Origin: Ashinkailepas kermadecensis
Lineage: Eukaryota > Arthropoda > Thecostraca > Neolepadidae
NCBI GenBank assembly: GCA_034440615.1
Contig: JAOTOM010003817.1
Span: forward strand, 1 to 64,000
Reading direction: 5' to 3'
Length of the DNA stretch: 64,000 nucleotides
This document shows positions 13,736-24,093 of the stretch, piece by piece. Position 1 is the first letter of the stretch. Each line of letters begins with the position of its first letter. The position numbers were made by a program, and so were the translations under genes. The notes under the pieces are model-generated. The model saw nothing but the letters and a program-made list of their open reading frames with translations, had not been told where the DNA came from and did not search any database.

Positions 13736-14583
13736 ACTTGATTGTCCCTGCTATTTGTACCTTAAATCTCACTATGTTATGGTCACTTCTTCCCAGAGTT
13801 TCTCCTACAGTCAAGTCTTGAACTAAATCACTTAAATCTGAGAAGACAAGGTCCAAGAATGAGCCCTGCCTGGTTGGTACTATTACAAACTGGTGTAAGA
13901 ACAAGTCCTCTTCAAGGCATTTCCTAAACATTTTACATGATGGGGAGCCAACACCAACATTTTCATATCCTTTTAGATTAAAGTCACCAAGAATAAAGCA
14001 TTTCCTCTGAAAGTTTCTACTGATTTCCTCACAAATCACCTTATCGAGCTCCAGTTGCTGAGAATGTGGCAAGGTTCCCGATCGATACAAAGCTCCAATC
14101 CTCAGTTTATTGCTGTTTCCTCTTCCCACAGCAACATGAAGCGAAATGGACTCCATAGACACATTTTTTACCCCATCTGCTACTTTCTGAGAACTGTATA
14201 AGCTATTCACATAGAGCATTACACTACCCCATTTCACTGCTGGACCCCTATTGCATGAAAACATATTGTATCCCTGGATCTCATAGTCCTGCAAGTTATC
14301 CCCAAAATATCCCTCACTGACCCATGCCTCAGTAATGCAATCAAAATCTGGTTTCTCCTCAGCAACATAACACTTGAACTCATCAAATTTGGATCGAATG
14401 CTCTGAGCATTTAGCATCATACACTTAACAAAAGTTCCATAACCCTCTTTGGCTTTTTCATGTTGAGTAGCTCTATCATCTCTGGATGAGCTACCACTCT
14501 GCCCCCTTGATCTACTGCTACCCCTATTTGCTGACTGTGAGGTGTTTGCAAGACTTCTCTCTCTATCAGCTACATCCCCCCAT
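13735..14583 (-). pseudogene. CR1-like ORF2, N-terminus and APE-type endonuclease
   Basis: The ATG at 14583 lies 7 nt after the ORF1 stop. A Ser/Arg-rich leader is followed by MMLNAQSIRSKFDEF (Asn motif), the catalytic Glu in CITEAWVSE, ALYRSG, ILGDFNL (Asp/Asn), FLDLVFSDL and GRSDHNIVRF (Asp-His). All endonuclease motifs are intact. The frame is cut at about 13735 by a GC-rich minisatellite; past it, the sequence encoding the second half of the domain is present a second time. Confidence 0.9.
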
Positions 14584-14590
14584 GACCTGC

Positions 14591-15459
14591 CTAGTTTCCC
14601 TGTTTCCTAATGAGAGCCTCCTCATACCTATTGCTGAGCAATTCAACTCCTCTCTTGCTCAAATGTAACCCATCTAATGCAAACATTTCAGTCCTCCCCA
14701 GAAATCCCCCCACAAATCCAAGAACCCCACCCCAAGTTCCTTACAAATCTTGGCCACCCTGGTATTCAGCCCAATGGCCCTCGAGTACCACTCTATGCTT
14801 GCGTTAACCATAGGGAGGATGGATGTTACCATTCCTCGCTTCCTACTCACAGCTAACCTACCTATCAAAGCCCTATACTCTTGTATTGTTTCCTCTGTTT
14901 TTGCTTTTCCTACATCATTTACACCAACCTGCACAATTACTGTTGTGCTCTCTCCACTACCCTTCATCACTCCTTCTATCCTATCACCAACATCCTTTAC
15001 CTGGGCCCCTGGGTAGCAAACACGAGTCCGTTTGTTGGGGTTCCTGCTACAAAAAGTACGGTCCATGTACCTCACTCTTGAGTCCCCTATAACTAAAACT
15101 TCACCCTCTCTATCATCAGCTGCCTGGTCGTTCCTACCTTCCTCCTTAGCAGCATTACTATCTCTCTCTTGCAGTACCTCAAATATATTATTAGTTTCAA
15201 TGCCTTTGTCAATTTTCCTTAAAGCTAGTCTCGTACTCTGGCGTCTAGCTACTTTCCACTCTCTACTATCATGGTCCATACTATCTCCACCCCTATCACT
15301 CCTAGACTCCTGCACCTGGCTTGCCTGGCTGACATTTCCTATGGTGGGCCCTGCCACCAAACACTTCAGACGCTCCACCTCCCTTGCTAACATATCTACT
15401 TTCTTACTCAAGTCCCCAATGACTACCATACACTTACACTTCCCACAGTCACCGTGCAT
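14591..15459 (-). pseudogene. CR1-like ORF1 with SGNH/GDSL esterase domain, one frameshift
   Basis: Starts MHGDCGKCKCMVV, then a short leucine-rich coiled-coil (LSKKVDMLAREVERLKCL, about residues 16-33) and a charged linker. The esterase domain follows, with block I VLVIGDSRVRYMD (catalytic Ser in GDS) and VIVQVGVNDVG (GxND block). The first frame stops at 14674. In the next frame the same strand encodes DGLHLSKRGVELL, the block V Asp-x-x-His, then a TAG at 14591. A single frameshift near 14680 therefore separates block V from the rest. Esterase ORF1 proteins of CR1-like elements are established; their substrate is uncertain, possibly lipids or acyl groups. Confidence 0.88.
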
Positions 15460-15497
15460 TTTTTTTTACAATAAAAATAAAGTTATCCCGACTCTCA

Positions 15498-16412
15498 CCA
15501 GCTACAAACTCCAACTAAACCAAACTAAAATAATAAATTTAAAAAAATAAATTAAAAAAAACCCTAGATACCTTTGCAATTACACCAGTATATTGAAAAT
15601 ATACCTAGTGGTAATTTAAGCTCACTATTTTAGTCCTAAGCTCTATCTTAAACTTAAACACCAAAAAGACACTGACTTATTCCTCTACACTACAGAAACC
15701 TAAGCCACGAGACCGCGCCACCCGTCTACAAAGCGTTCACGTGGCTGATCGATAATTCTAGAAGCTACCTAGTGAATTTAAGCTCACTATTTTAATCTTA
15801 AAGTCTATCTTAAACTTAAACACCAAGCGGACGCAGACTTATTCCTCTATGCTAACAGAAACCTACGCTACGTGGCCGCTCCACCCGTCTACAAAGCGTC
15901 CACGTGGCCGATCGATAATTCTAGAAGCTAAAAATATGCTTGTTAAAAAGAAACTTATGAGATAAAACTATGCAAATATATGCACAGAAGTAATTGCTAA
16001 ATACCTACCACCAGCTGCAAACTCCAACTAAACCAAACTAAACACTAATATAATCAAAAGCCTAGATACCTATACAATAACACCAGGACAAGAAGAGATA
16101 CCTAGTGTAATTTAAGCACACTATTTTAGTCTTCAACTCTATTTTAAACTTAACCACCAAACAAAAAAAACTTATTCCTCTGCACTACAGAAACCTAAGC
16201 CACGAGGCCGCGTCACCCATCTACAAAGCGTCCACGTAGCCGATCGATAATTCTAGAAGCTACCTAGTGTAAGTTAAGCTCACTATTTTAATCTTCAACT
16301 AAAACACCAAGCAGACACAAACTTATTCCTCTATGCTAACAGAAACCTAAGCCACGTGGCCGCTCCACCCGTCTACAAACGTCCACGTGGCCGATCGATA
16401 ATTATAGAAGCT
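15498..16412 (-). repeat. Repeated 5' region (promoter-like monomers) of CR1-like element
   Basis: Four units of about 160 bp, each running from cctagtgtaatttaagctca through cacccgtctacaaagcgtcc to ccgatcgataattctagaag (unit ends near 15765, 15930, 16260 and 16412). They form a higher-order duplication: 15498-15930 resembles 16011-16412, each pair preceded by caaactccaactaaaccaaa. Their place upstream of ORF1 suggests the repeated promoter monomers of some LINEs. Confidence 0.85.
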
Positions 16413-16796
16413 TAGAATACCTAGGATAAATCTAATATACTCAATTTAAACAATATAACCGCTCCTTCTTAACCTAGGCCTACAATAGAACAAATCCTCC
16501 CTCCACTAACCACATGTGCCCAATCTTTTACTCACGGTTTTCCCTCGTCACGGGAGCGCAAAAACACGACCGGTCGCGACGAGGGCAGAGCAGTGAGTCC
16601 CGACATCAAGCTTGTCCATTGCTGACCCGGGGCACCTGTCAATGGGAAAAGCAATGCCATCATGAGGGGACAGTTCTCATATGCCTCTCCCCACCACAAC
16701 TTTACTTATTTTCTCCCAGTAATCCTTCCTGAAATCACCCTACGGCGCAACTAAACTCATGTAATTCGACTCAACACACACATAGCCATATTTCAC

Positions 16797-16870
16797 TAAA
16801 TCATAATCATAAAGTCATAAAGTGTTCAGACTTGTTTAAGAGCCACAGGAGCCCATCTGGGCTACGCCTA
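16797..16870 (-). mobile_element. CR1-like 3' end, solo
   Basis: Minus-strand fragment with the conserved terminal block (agagccacaggagcccatct) and the cataaagtcataaagtg tail, without ORF. It belongs to a second element whose body is lost or very short. Confidence 0.75.
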
Positions 16871-17345
16871 TAATGTCTACTAAATAATGGCTATCACGTC
16901 GTTTCAGGTATTCGCTCAAATATTCTCAGACACGCGCACCGGAGCATGAGTTGTGCGTCATCGGAACGACCTCCACTGCCAATCAGTCGTGACGTCAGAT
17001 GGCCTGCCGGAGGATGCTCAGCCGGCAGGCAAATTGTCTCCCAGTTCACAGCCGTGTACCGTGCTTTATTGCCAGTGCGTCAATGGCTCAAACAGTCAAG
17101 CAAAATGCACTCAGCGGAATAGAAGTTCCCCGACATGAAACGACGATTCGGGGCATAGTTCCATGGGAAATTCTGTTCAGCGAATCGTCTATGTCAGGTG
17201 TACAAGCGTATAAATGATTGTTAGGTGCAACACTGGTACCTTGCATGAATATGGTGGATAGCTGATGCCGGACGCATCTAGTAAAAATAGCACATTACAA
17301 GTTTGACATTGGATATGTATTGTACCAGCTGATTTCGGGCAGCTG
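16871..17345. other. No gene
   Basis: Unique sequence; nothing recognised. Confidence 0.5.
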
Positions 17346-17349
17346 AGCA

Positions 17350-17635
17350 GCGTACCTGTCATCGAGTGGAGACAGTCGCGTACCTGTCATCGAGTGGAGA
17401 CAGTCGCGTACCTTCATCGAGTAGACAGTCGCGTACCTGTCATCAAGTGGAGACAGTCGCGTACCTGTCATCGAGTGGAGACAGTCGCGTACCTGTCATC
17501 GAGTGGAGACAGTCGCGTACCTGTCATCGAGTGGAGACAGTCGCGTACCTGTCATCGAGTGGAGACAGTCGCGTACCTGTCATCGAGTGGAGACAGTCGC
17601 GTATCTGTCATCGAGTGGAGACAGTCGCGCGATAC
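17350..17635 (+). repeat. 28-bp minisatellite
   Basis: About ten copies of gtcgcgtacctgtcatcgag plus tggagaca, with one copy shortened at 17408-17430. Confidence 0.97.
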
Positions 17636-17669
17636 AATGGTCGGTTGGCGTTGCGGTTGTGTTTTCAGT

Positions 17670-18355
17670 TGTGCCAGGGTGATACTGCTGCTCTGTCGCG
17701 GTGACGCTGCTGCTGTGCTGAGGGTGATACTGCTGCTCTGTCGCGGTGATACTGCTGCTGTGCTGGGGCGACAATGCTGATCTGTTGGGGTGATGCTGCC
17801 ACTATGTGGGGTGATACTGCTGCTCTGTCAGGGTGATGCTGCTGCCGTGCTGGGGTGATTCTCCTGCTCTGTCGGGGTGATGCTGCTGCCGTGCTGGGGT
17901 AATACTGCTGCTCTGTCGAGGTGATGCTGCTGCCGTGCTGGGATAATACGGCCGTCCGGCCGGGGTGGTACTTACGCTGTGCTGGGGTAATACTGCTGCT
18001 CTGTCGGGATGATACTGCTGTTCTGCGAGGATGATGCTGTCCCTCTGTCTGGGTGATACTGCCGCTATGCTGGAGTAATGATATCAGTGTGTCAGGGTGA
18101 TACTGCCGCTATGCTGGAGTAATGATGTCAGTGTGTCAGGGTGATACTGTCGCTGTGCTGGAGTAATGATATCAGTGTGCCGGAGTGATACTGCCGCTAT
18201 GCTGGGGTAATGCTGTCAGTGTGCCAGGGTGATACTGCCGCTATGCTGGGGTAATTCTGTCAGTGTGCCGGAGTGATACTGCCGCTATGCTGGAGTAATG
18301 CTGTCAGTGTGTCAGGATGATACTGCCGCTATGCTAGAGTAATGATGTCAGTGCA
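17670..18355 (+). repeat. Degenerate 22-45 bp repeat (ggtgatactgctgct type)
   Basis: An older, diverged array: first 22-23 bp units of gatactgctgctctgtcggg/gctgctgtgctgggg, then from 18035 about seven 44-45 bp units with gggtgatactgccgctatgc and agtaatgatgtcagtgtgtc. Confidence 0.92.
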
Positions 18356-18404
18356 TGTGTTAGTTATGAATAGTTTTAATGTTAACCCAACTAGATTCTG
18401 AACA

Positions 18405-18962
18405 AATTCTGAGCCTTTCGGAGCATCCCAGCTCTGGCTCATTCCACGACAAATCGACACGTGAAAGGGCCAGAATAACACCCAATATTTTATATTTTGA
18501 TGAAAATATTTGTGTGGTGTTGTCTGATGCGCCGAATCCAGCTGTGCCATTTCTAGAAGCCATTTTTTTAAGAGATCAACGGTCAAGGAGTTATGGCTTC
18601 GGGAATTTTGTAGATGTCACATAACTAGGGTGTCTTTTGAGGTCTTTAACTCAATGAAAAATAATCTGAATTGTGCAAAGGTATAAATCGATGAACTCAT
18701 TGCATCTTTTTGGCTATTTCGAAATTTTCGTTTACGGGATAATTGAAATCGTGACATCGTGACCTAAGGTCACGTGACCTATTTTACCTTTCGGGACATT
18801 CACAATGCGATTAAAAAAAGTGCAGAAATGAAGTTCGATATCTTATCTTTCGAAGCAAAAAAAGAGAAAAATAGGGGTTTTCTCCTCTGCAACCACTAAA
18901 ACTCTACATATCCGTTCAAAATTAGGCATGCATGGTGGTTTTTGCGCTAGTTTATCGTGGCT
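18405..18962 (+). repeat. Left terminal inverted repeat arm
   Basis: Reverse-complement match to 21846-22370, around 80% by eye, with small indels. AT-rich; contains ggtcacgtgacctattttac. Confidence 0.85.
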
Positions 18963-19249
18963 TGTGGGAATATGCATTTAGAACGGCATATTACCGAAAT
19001 ACAAGGCTTTTGACGTTCGAGGCACGTGGTGGGATGATAATGTTAGTCATCTGATCTTTAATGTTGTGTTATACAAGTGTTCTAACTCGTGAGGTCAAGG
19101 ATTACACAAATTGGCAGAAATGTCTCCAAATTGTGGTAATAGATGATTTATGAGTTATACCTTACCATGAATTACAAGGAGAGAGAAGCATCCACAATAT
19201 AGCAATCACATTCCGATAACCAAGAAACCATTCGCACAACAATTTATTG

Positions 19250-20820
19250 CCTCGCGAAAAAAAAAAATATGCGAATGTAGTGAAGAATCACGCAGGGTAC
19301 AAACAAGGGGTGGCACCGTGTTTTGGTGCCCAGTGCTCACTGCTCACTCTCACTGAACGTGCTGCCTGTGAAGCGGGGAAATTTCTGAGGGTGTTGGACT
19401 CAGTCAAAGTGAAAGTAAAGCTATTTTATGAGTCGAACCACATCAGCCGGATGTGTCTCGGCAAGACCGACCGTGTCACGGTTCGACATGTTAATGGAAC
19501 CAAAAGTAGAATTCAGAAAAGGCTTGCTTTGGGAAATTCGGGTGAGATATATGATCTATACAAGCAGAACCCTGAAAACTCTCGCACCGGCTTCTTGACT
19601 TTTGTTGCCCTTCGTCCGAAGCTTCGTCTTGACAGGCAGCAGTGAGACGCACTCGGTGTGGGTGTGCACTTATCATCAAAACCCAAAACTGCTCATATCC
19701 GCTCTCGGCCTTCCCGGTCTCAAATACCGTAACCTCCTCGATCACGCTGTATATGGCAAGGAAAACCGTGATTGTATAGTGCACAACTGTGAGGACTGCC
19801 CTGGTGAAGACGGGGTGAGGAACTTTCTGAGGATTGTCCTCGCGGACAAATCAGGAGAAGAGAGTGAAGATGATTTAGCCCCAGATGATGACATGTATAA
19901 TGAGATTAGGTACACAGTGGATGAGCACGCATCGCTGTACGCTCGCAGAAACAGTCTAAACCAAAGAGGAAAGCGTGCGATATTTGAAACAGCAAACCGT
20001 GAAGCTGACCAGGCACCACTTTGTGGCTGAGAAACAAGGTCAGCGCTTCATCTACGCAAAGGCTACTGGCAAGGAGGCGAAGTGATTGTGTAGTACGATT
20101 TCGCTGAAAATTATTTATTTGTGGTGCAGGATGCAGCTCAAGGCTTCCACTGGGATTCGTCCCTGTGTACCGTGCACCCGTTTGTAGTGTACTGGCGTGA
20201 GGACGAGGTACTGTGCCATCAGAGCTACTGCTGTATATCTGACGGCACAAAACACAACACCGACATGGTGCATGTGTTCCTGCAACGGCTTATCCAAGAA
20301 ATTCGGACCGCAGTACCTGCCCTAAAAACATTTATTTCACAGATGGCAGTGTACGATGTCATGATCTTCGTCAATGTCATGATCAGACAGATTTTGGGGT
20401 ATCCTGTGAGTTGCTTTTTTGTCACATCTCATGGCAAGGGCGCTTGCGACGACATCGGGGGCACAGCCAAGCGGCTCAAGAGAGCCTCAAGTGCCCGCTT
20501 GACAACCAGATACTGTCGGCGGAGGACATGTTTGAGTATCTGTCGCACAAGCTAGCCAGCTGCATCAAAGTCATATTTGTATCAAATCAGAAGGAAATGG
20601 GCGTCACGACCCATCTCACCGAGCGCTTCTCGAAAGCCATCACGGTGAAGCGAACACGGGTACCACAAGTTCGCACCAGTGACCCACAGCACCGTAATAG
20701 TTCATTAACTGCTTACCGATGCGGGGCGTGTGTTAATGGTGGTTGGGTGAAGAGAGACGTGTTAGTGTGCGCGCTGATACAGATTGTGTTGATTAATATT
20801 ATCGCAGTGACAGTCTGAAC
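19250..20820 (+). pseudogene. Decayed transposase-like gene of an orphan invertebrate family
   Basis: Reading across several frames gives one protein: FYESNHISRMCLGKTD, a basic QKRLALGNSGEIYDLYKQ block and FLTFVALRPK (19250-19620); then VWVCTYHQNPKLL and a CxxC-like HNCEDCPGED (19640-19810); then DFAENYLFVVQDAAQGFHWD (about 20095-20150), CCISDGTKHNT, IYFTDGS (about 20330), TSHGKGACDDIGGTAKRL in shifted frame (20425-20480) and PLDNQILSAEDMFEYL. I recognise this arrangement as a widespread 'uncharacterized protein' family in arthropods and cnidarians. Asp in DFAENY/VVQDA and FTDG are candidates for DDE catalytic residues (inference). At least four frameshifts and a small deletion after FTDG make this copy non-functional. 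Confidence 0.7.
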
Positions 20821-21299
20821 TGGGATTCTAACAATGTATGGGATGATCTGCAGATCTGTAGATCATTACATGGCGTTGCAATATAATACTCTACTGCAAC
20901 ACATTATTGTGTTGCATTGCATTGTGTAATTCTGTTACCTTATTTTATTACACCGATGTAGACGGCTCATAATCTAATGCGATTCCTTTCAGGCTCAGCA
21001 TGGGTCAATGGATACGTCCGCACCAAATTTGTTCTCAAGCAGTTCAAGATGATTGCGATTACTCAGTCAATGAGGTACATCTTTTCGTTTCCAGAATGTG
21101 GGGTTTGAAACGCCAGAAGGTTGATATTACAGTGACTTGGGGTGATAAAAATCCTTCAGTGAAATATGATCGTACATTTTTTATATGCTGACATTGAGGG
21201 AGAAATACATTGTACGAGGTAAAAAAATACACTTCCATTAATCTCTCCTTACAAGTGACGATCTAGGATTTCACAAATCACTCTTCGTCGCTTCTGAAT

Positions 21300-21640
21300 C
21301 TCCAAAATACCATTGTGACTGTTTCGAAGGTCAAACTAGGTCACGTTATCTTAGGTCACAAGCTCACGATTTCAAAAACGCGCGAACAAAAATTTTGAAA
21401 TTGATACAAGATAAAGTGAATCATGACGAGTTCAACGATTTATAGCTTTGCGCAATTCGTGTTCCTCTTCATTGAGCATCAGGTCTCCAAAGACTTAGAT
21501 GACCTCTCAAAAATGTCCGATGCTATAACTCCTTAACCGTTTCTCCGATCTTTCCCAAAATTGCACAGCTGCAAACTTAGCTGCAAACTCTCTAGAAGCA
21601 AACTAACCATATATGAGTATTTTCGTCGAGATATGGGTGT
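21300..21640 (-). repeat. Third, diverged arm copy inside the element
   Basis: Same orientation as the right arm and alignable with 21970-22260 (attgtgactgt, aggtcacgt, ctataactcctt-like and cacagctg landmarks). It may be the original right end of the gene-bearing element, with the outer arm belonging to a related copy. Confidence 0.7.
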
Positions 21641-21724
21641 AATTTGCCCCCTTCCCTTTTTATTTTTTTTGGAAAAGGCCCCCCACCCCAAAACAAAAAA
21701 AATTTCCCCTTTTTCCTCCCCCCA

Positions 21725-21788
<64 letters not shown>

Positions 21789-21792
21789 AAAA

Positions 21793-21835
<43 letters not shown>

Positions 21836-21845
21836 TACTAAACAG
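21640..21845 (+). repeat. Poly(A)/poly(C) low-complexity tract
   Basis: A c/a-rich lead-in followed by about 105 nearly pure A (21726-21831). Error-like runs before it (ccccaccccaaaacaaaaaa) suggest sequencing or assembly noise between two arms. Confidence 0.8.
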
Positions 21846-22370
21846 GCTACGATAAACTAGCGCAAAAACAACCATGAATGTCTAATTTTGAACGGATATG
21901 TAGAGTTTTAAGAGCGAAACTTTTTTTCGCTTCAAAAGATAAGATATCGAACTTCATTTCTACACTTTTTTAAATCGCATTGTGACTGTCCCGAAAGGTA
22001 AAATAGGTCACGTGACCTTGATCGAATCGATGCCACGATTTCAATTATCCAGTAAACGAAAATTTCGAAATAGCCAAAAGATGTAGTGGTTCATTGTGAG
22101 TTCATCGATATATGCATTTGCACAATTTAGATTGTTGTTCATTGAGTTAAAGATCTCAAAAGACACCCTTATTAGGTGACGTCTAAAAAATTCCCGAGGC
22201 TATAACTTCTTGCCCGTTGACCTGATCTTTCTACAAAAAAATGGCACAGCTGGATTCGGCGCATCAGATAACCACACCTAAATATTTTCATCCAAATATA
22301 AAATATTGGGTGTTATGCCCTTATCGATTTATCGTGGAATGGGCCCTCTGTGAACTGTCAGACTGTGTAC
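21846..22370 (-). repeat. Right terminal inverted repeat arm
   Basis: Inverted partner of 18405-18962. Homology fades beyond 22370. Confidence 0.85.
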
Positions 22371-22970
22371 AATTGAGGATAAAATTTCCGGGCAGTTGGG
22401 GAGGAGTGCCGACGCCCTACACAGATGTCTACACCGACGCGGGCCATTATGATGACGTCATGGAGATATTTGGATTGAAACCAATATATATGCATCAAAG
22501 CAACATAAATTTAGACATTCTGCGCACCACGCTTCTTAAGGTCGCCATTGCTACCGATTAATGGAGCTCTGGCCGCTTTGAGTGCCGACACCAGGTATAT
22601 TTAAGTACGTGTGTCATCCCCTGCTCCCTGTCCAACACCTTGTATGCGGGCTGACATGGAAATGAGTCGCACCAGCCGTATGCAGACACATCCGTCATCA
22701 CCAAAGCTGCATCTGACATGTGACGGTGTCTCATCAGGACGACCGGGCAATCATTCATGGAACGAGTCATGTGTGGCAAGCAGGCAAGCGTCTGCTGGCA
22801 TGCCTTCATTGAGTTGGCAATAAACTAAGGTTTTGTTCACGCCATGTGGTCAATGTGGCATCAACCACATGGTGTCGACAGTAAAGGAAGGCGGTCGAAA
22901 TGTGCTCGCGCCCTCCCGCAAATACGCATGTGTGAAAGCTGTGCGAGAAATCAAACCCGGCGTCGAACTT
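22371..22970. other. Region right of the long-TIR element
   Basis: Holds a possible retroelement RNase H remnant on the minus strand (22558-22809). Otherwise nothing recognised. Confidence 0.4.
22558..22809 (-). pseudogene. Possible retroelement RNase H remnant
   Basis: The minus frame encodes LVMTDVSAYGWCDSFPCQ and, downstream, HSKRPEL, reminiscent of the TDAS-GWG ... EL pattern of RNase H in DIRS-like and other retroelements. The match is short and the rest does not align, so this is tentative. Confidence 0.3.
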
Positions 22971-22971
22971 T

Positions 22972-23094
22972 GTCTTGAGACTGCATCCGTAAAAGGAAGG
23001 GATGAAGCGTGTCTTGAGACTGCATCCGCAAAAGGAAGGGATGAAGCGTGTCTTGAGACTGCATCCGCAAAAGGAAGGGATGAAGCGTGTACAT
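22972..23094 (+). repeat. 39-bp tandem repeat
   Basis: Three copies containing gtcttgagactgcatccgca and aaaggaagggatgaagcgt. Confidence 0.95.
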
Positions 23095-23321
23095 GATATG
23101 TGAAGCGTTCAGAAGATGCCAAAGGCTAGCATCTAACGGTATTGGGTATCGGCAATATTTGGCAAGTAACAACATCCCCCCCCCCCCACCCACCTCTCAA
23201 TGGCGGATCCAGAAGGCCGGTTTTCGACCGGTTTTGGGGTGGGGGCGCCAAGGCCTGAAGATGTCTTGCTAATCTTGTTTGCACGACTTCATGATTTTCT
23301 CACTATGAACCACTTTTTTTC

Positions 23322-23357
23322 TTCTCTCTCTCTCTCTCTCTCCCTCTCCCTCTCCCT

Positions 23358-23391
<34 letters not shown>

Positions 23392-23392
23392 T
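23322..23392 (+). repeat. (CT)n microsatellite
   Basis: Imperfect ct/cccctc run of about 70 bp. Confidence 0.95.
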
Positions 23393-23399
23393 TTTGCTG

Positions 23400-24093
23400 C
23401 AGAACATCCATCCATCAGTAATGCACCCAGACGTTCTATTTTGGCAGAACAAAATGAAACACAGCTCGACATAGTTGGCTGTCACCTGACCTCTGGCCAG
23501 ACTACGCTTTCATCTGATTCACCAGCGGCCACAATTTTACGTGTCGTCGTCTGCAGGACCAAGTCTCATAAACACGTTGTTCCGCCTGGCTAATTTTTAT
23601 CCCGGTGGCCAGTGCCGCAGTGCTGCCGGCTTGACCTCTGGGTCATCTCAGTACAGCTGTCGCCACAAGCGGTGGTGGACGGTGAATCCGCACCTTCGCA
23701 ATACGTTGATGATCCATTAATCATCACGTGCTCGGTGTGGCATCTGAGTCACTGCCGTACTGAGGTTGTCTGGGCACGCCGCGAACTGTGTCACAATCGG
23801 ACCGACGCAGTTCACGGGAACCGTCTCGAATGACGAGCCGCCGCCGCCCGTGCATTGCGCACCGCCCGTGCATTCGCCCCATTCATTCATCAGTCATTTC
23901 CTGCGTGGCGCACAGCGCGCGGCACTGCCGGCCGCTGATTGGTGGAGCCGCGGGCGTCGTACTCGTGAATCACCAGCTGACTGCGGCCCGGCCGTCAGCT
24001 GCTGGGTGTCTCGGCTTCTGCGTCACGGCCGGCCGCCAGTTGCCTTCAGCGCGCGGGGAGGTGAGGTCGCGCCCGAGGCTCGCGCTCCCAGAC
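23400..24093 (+). promoter_or_regulatory. Probable 5'UTR/promoter region of the DUSP10-like gene
   Basis: GC- and CpG-rich sequence directly upstream of the ATG, with composition changing from AT-rich to GC-rich at about 23.6-23.8 kb. No TATA box at a sensible distance was identified. The transcription start cannot be set from sequence, and an additional 5' exon is possible. Confidence 0.35.

Larger units (their letters stand above)
9662..16412 (-). mobile_element. CR1-like non-LTR retrotransposon, nearly full length, with nested insertions
   Basis: Minus-strand element. In transcript order: repeated 5' region (16412-15460), ORF1 with esterase domain (15459-14591), ORF2 starting 7 nt later (14583) with APE-type endonuclease, a minisatellite between duplicated endonuclease segments (13195-13735), the endonuclease-RT linker, a hAT insertion (11416-12391), the RT (to 9760) and a short 3'UTR ending at about 9662 in diverged cataaac/cataaaag 8-mers. 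The two-ORF layout with an SGNH esterase in ORF1 is established for the CR1 clade. The RT is still open, so the copy is comparatively young despite its interruptions. Confidence 0.92.
18405..22370. mobile_element. Long-TIR (foldback-type) DNA element with transposase-like gene
   Basis: Two inverted arms of about 520-560 bp (18405-18962 and 21846-22370) face each other. Landmarks are gggtgtcttttgagg/cctcaaaagacaccc, gcgctagtttatcg/cgataaactagcgc and attccacgacaaatcg/cgatttatcgtggaat; the paired positions sum to a near-constant value (about 40.79 kb). Between them lies a decayed gene (19250-20800, + strand). Long arms resemble foldback or MULE-type elements, but the superfamily cannot be proven here. 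No clear target duplication was found. Confidence 0.8.

Noticed and set aside
23200..23240. hAT end (tggcggatccag)
   Set aside because: A single end without an inverted partner or duplication nearby.
23830..24093. N-terminal extension of the phosphatase from an upstream in-frame ATG
   Set aside because: Weak start context and composition like 5'UTR; no family similarity. Kept only as an alternative.
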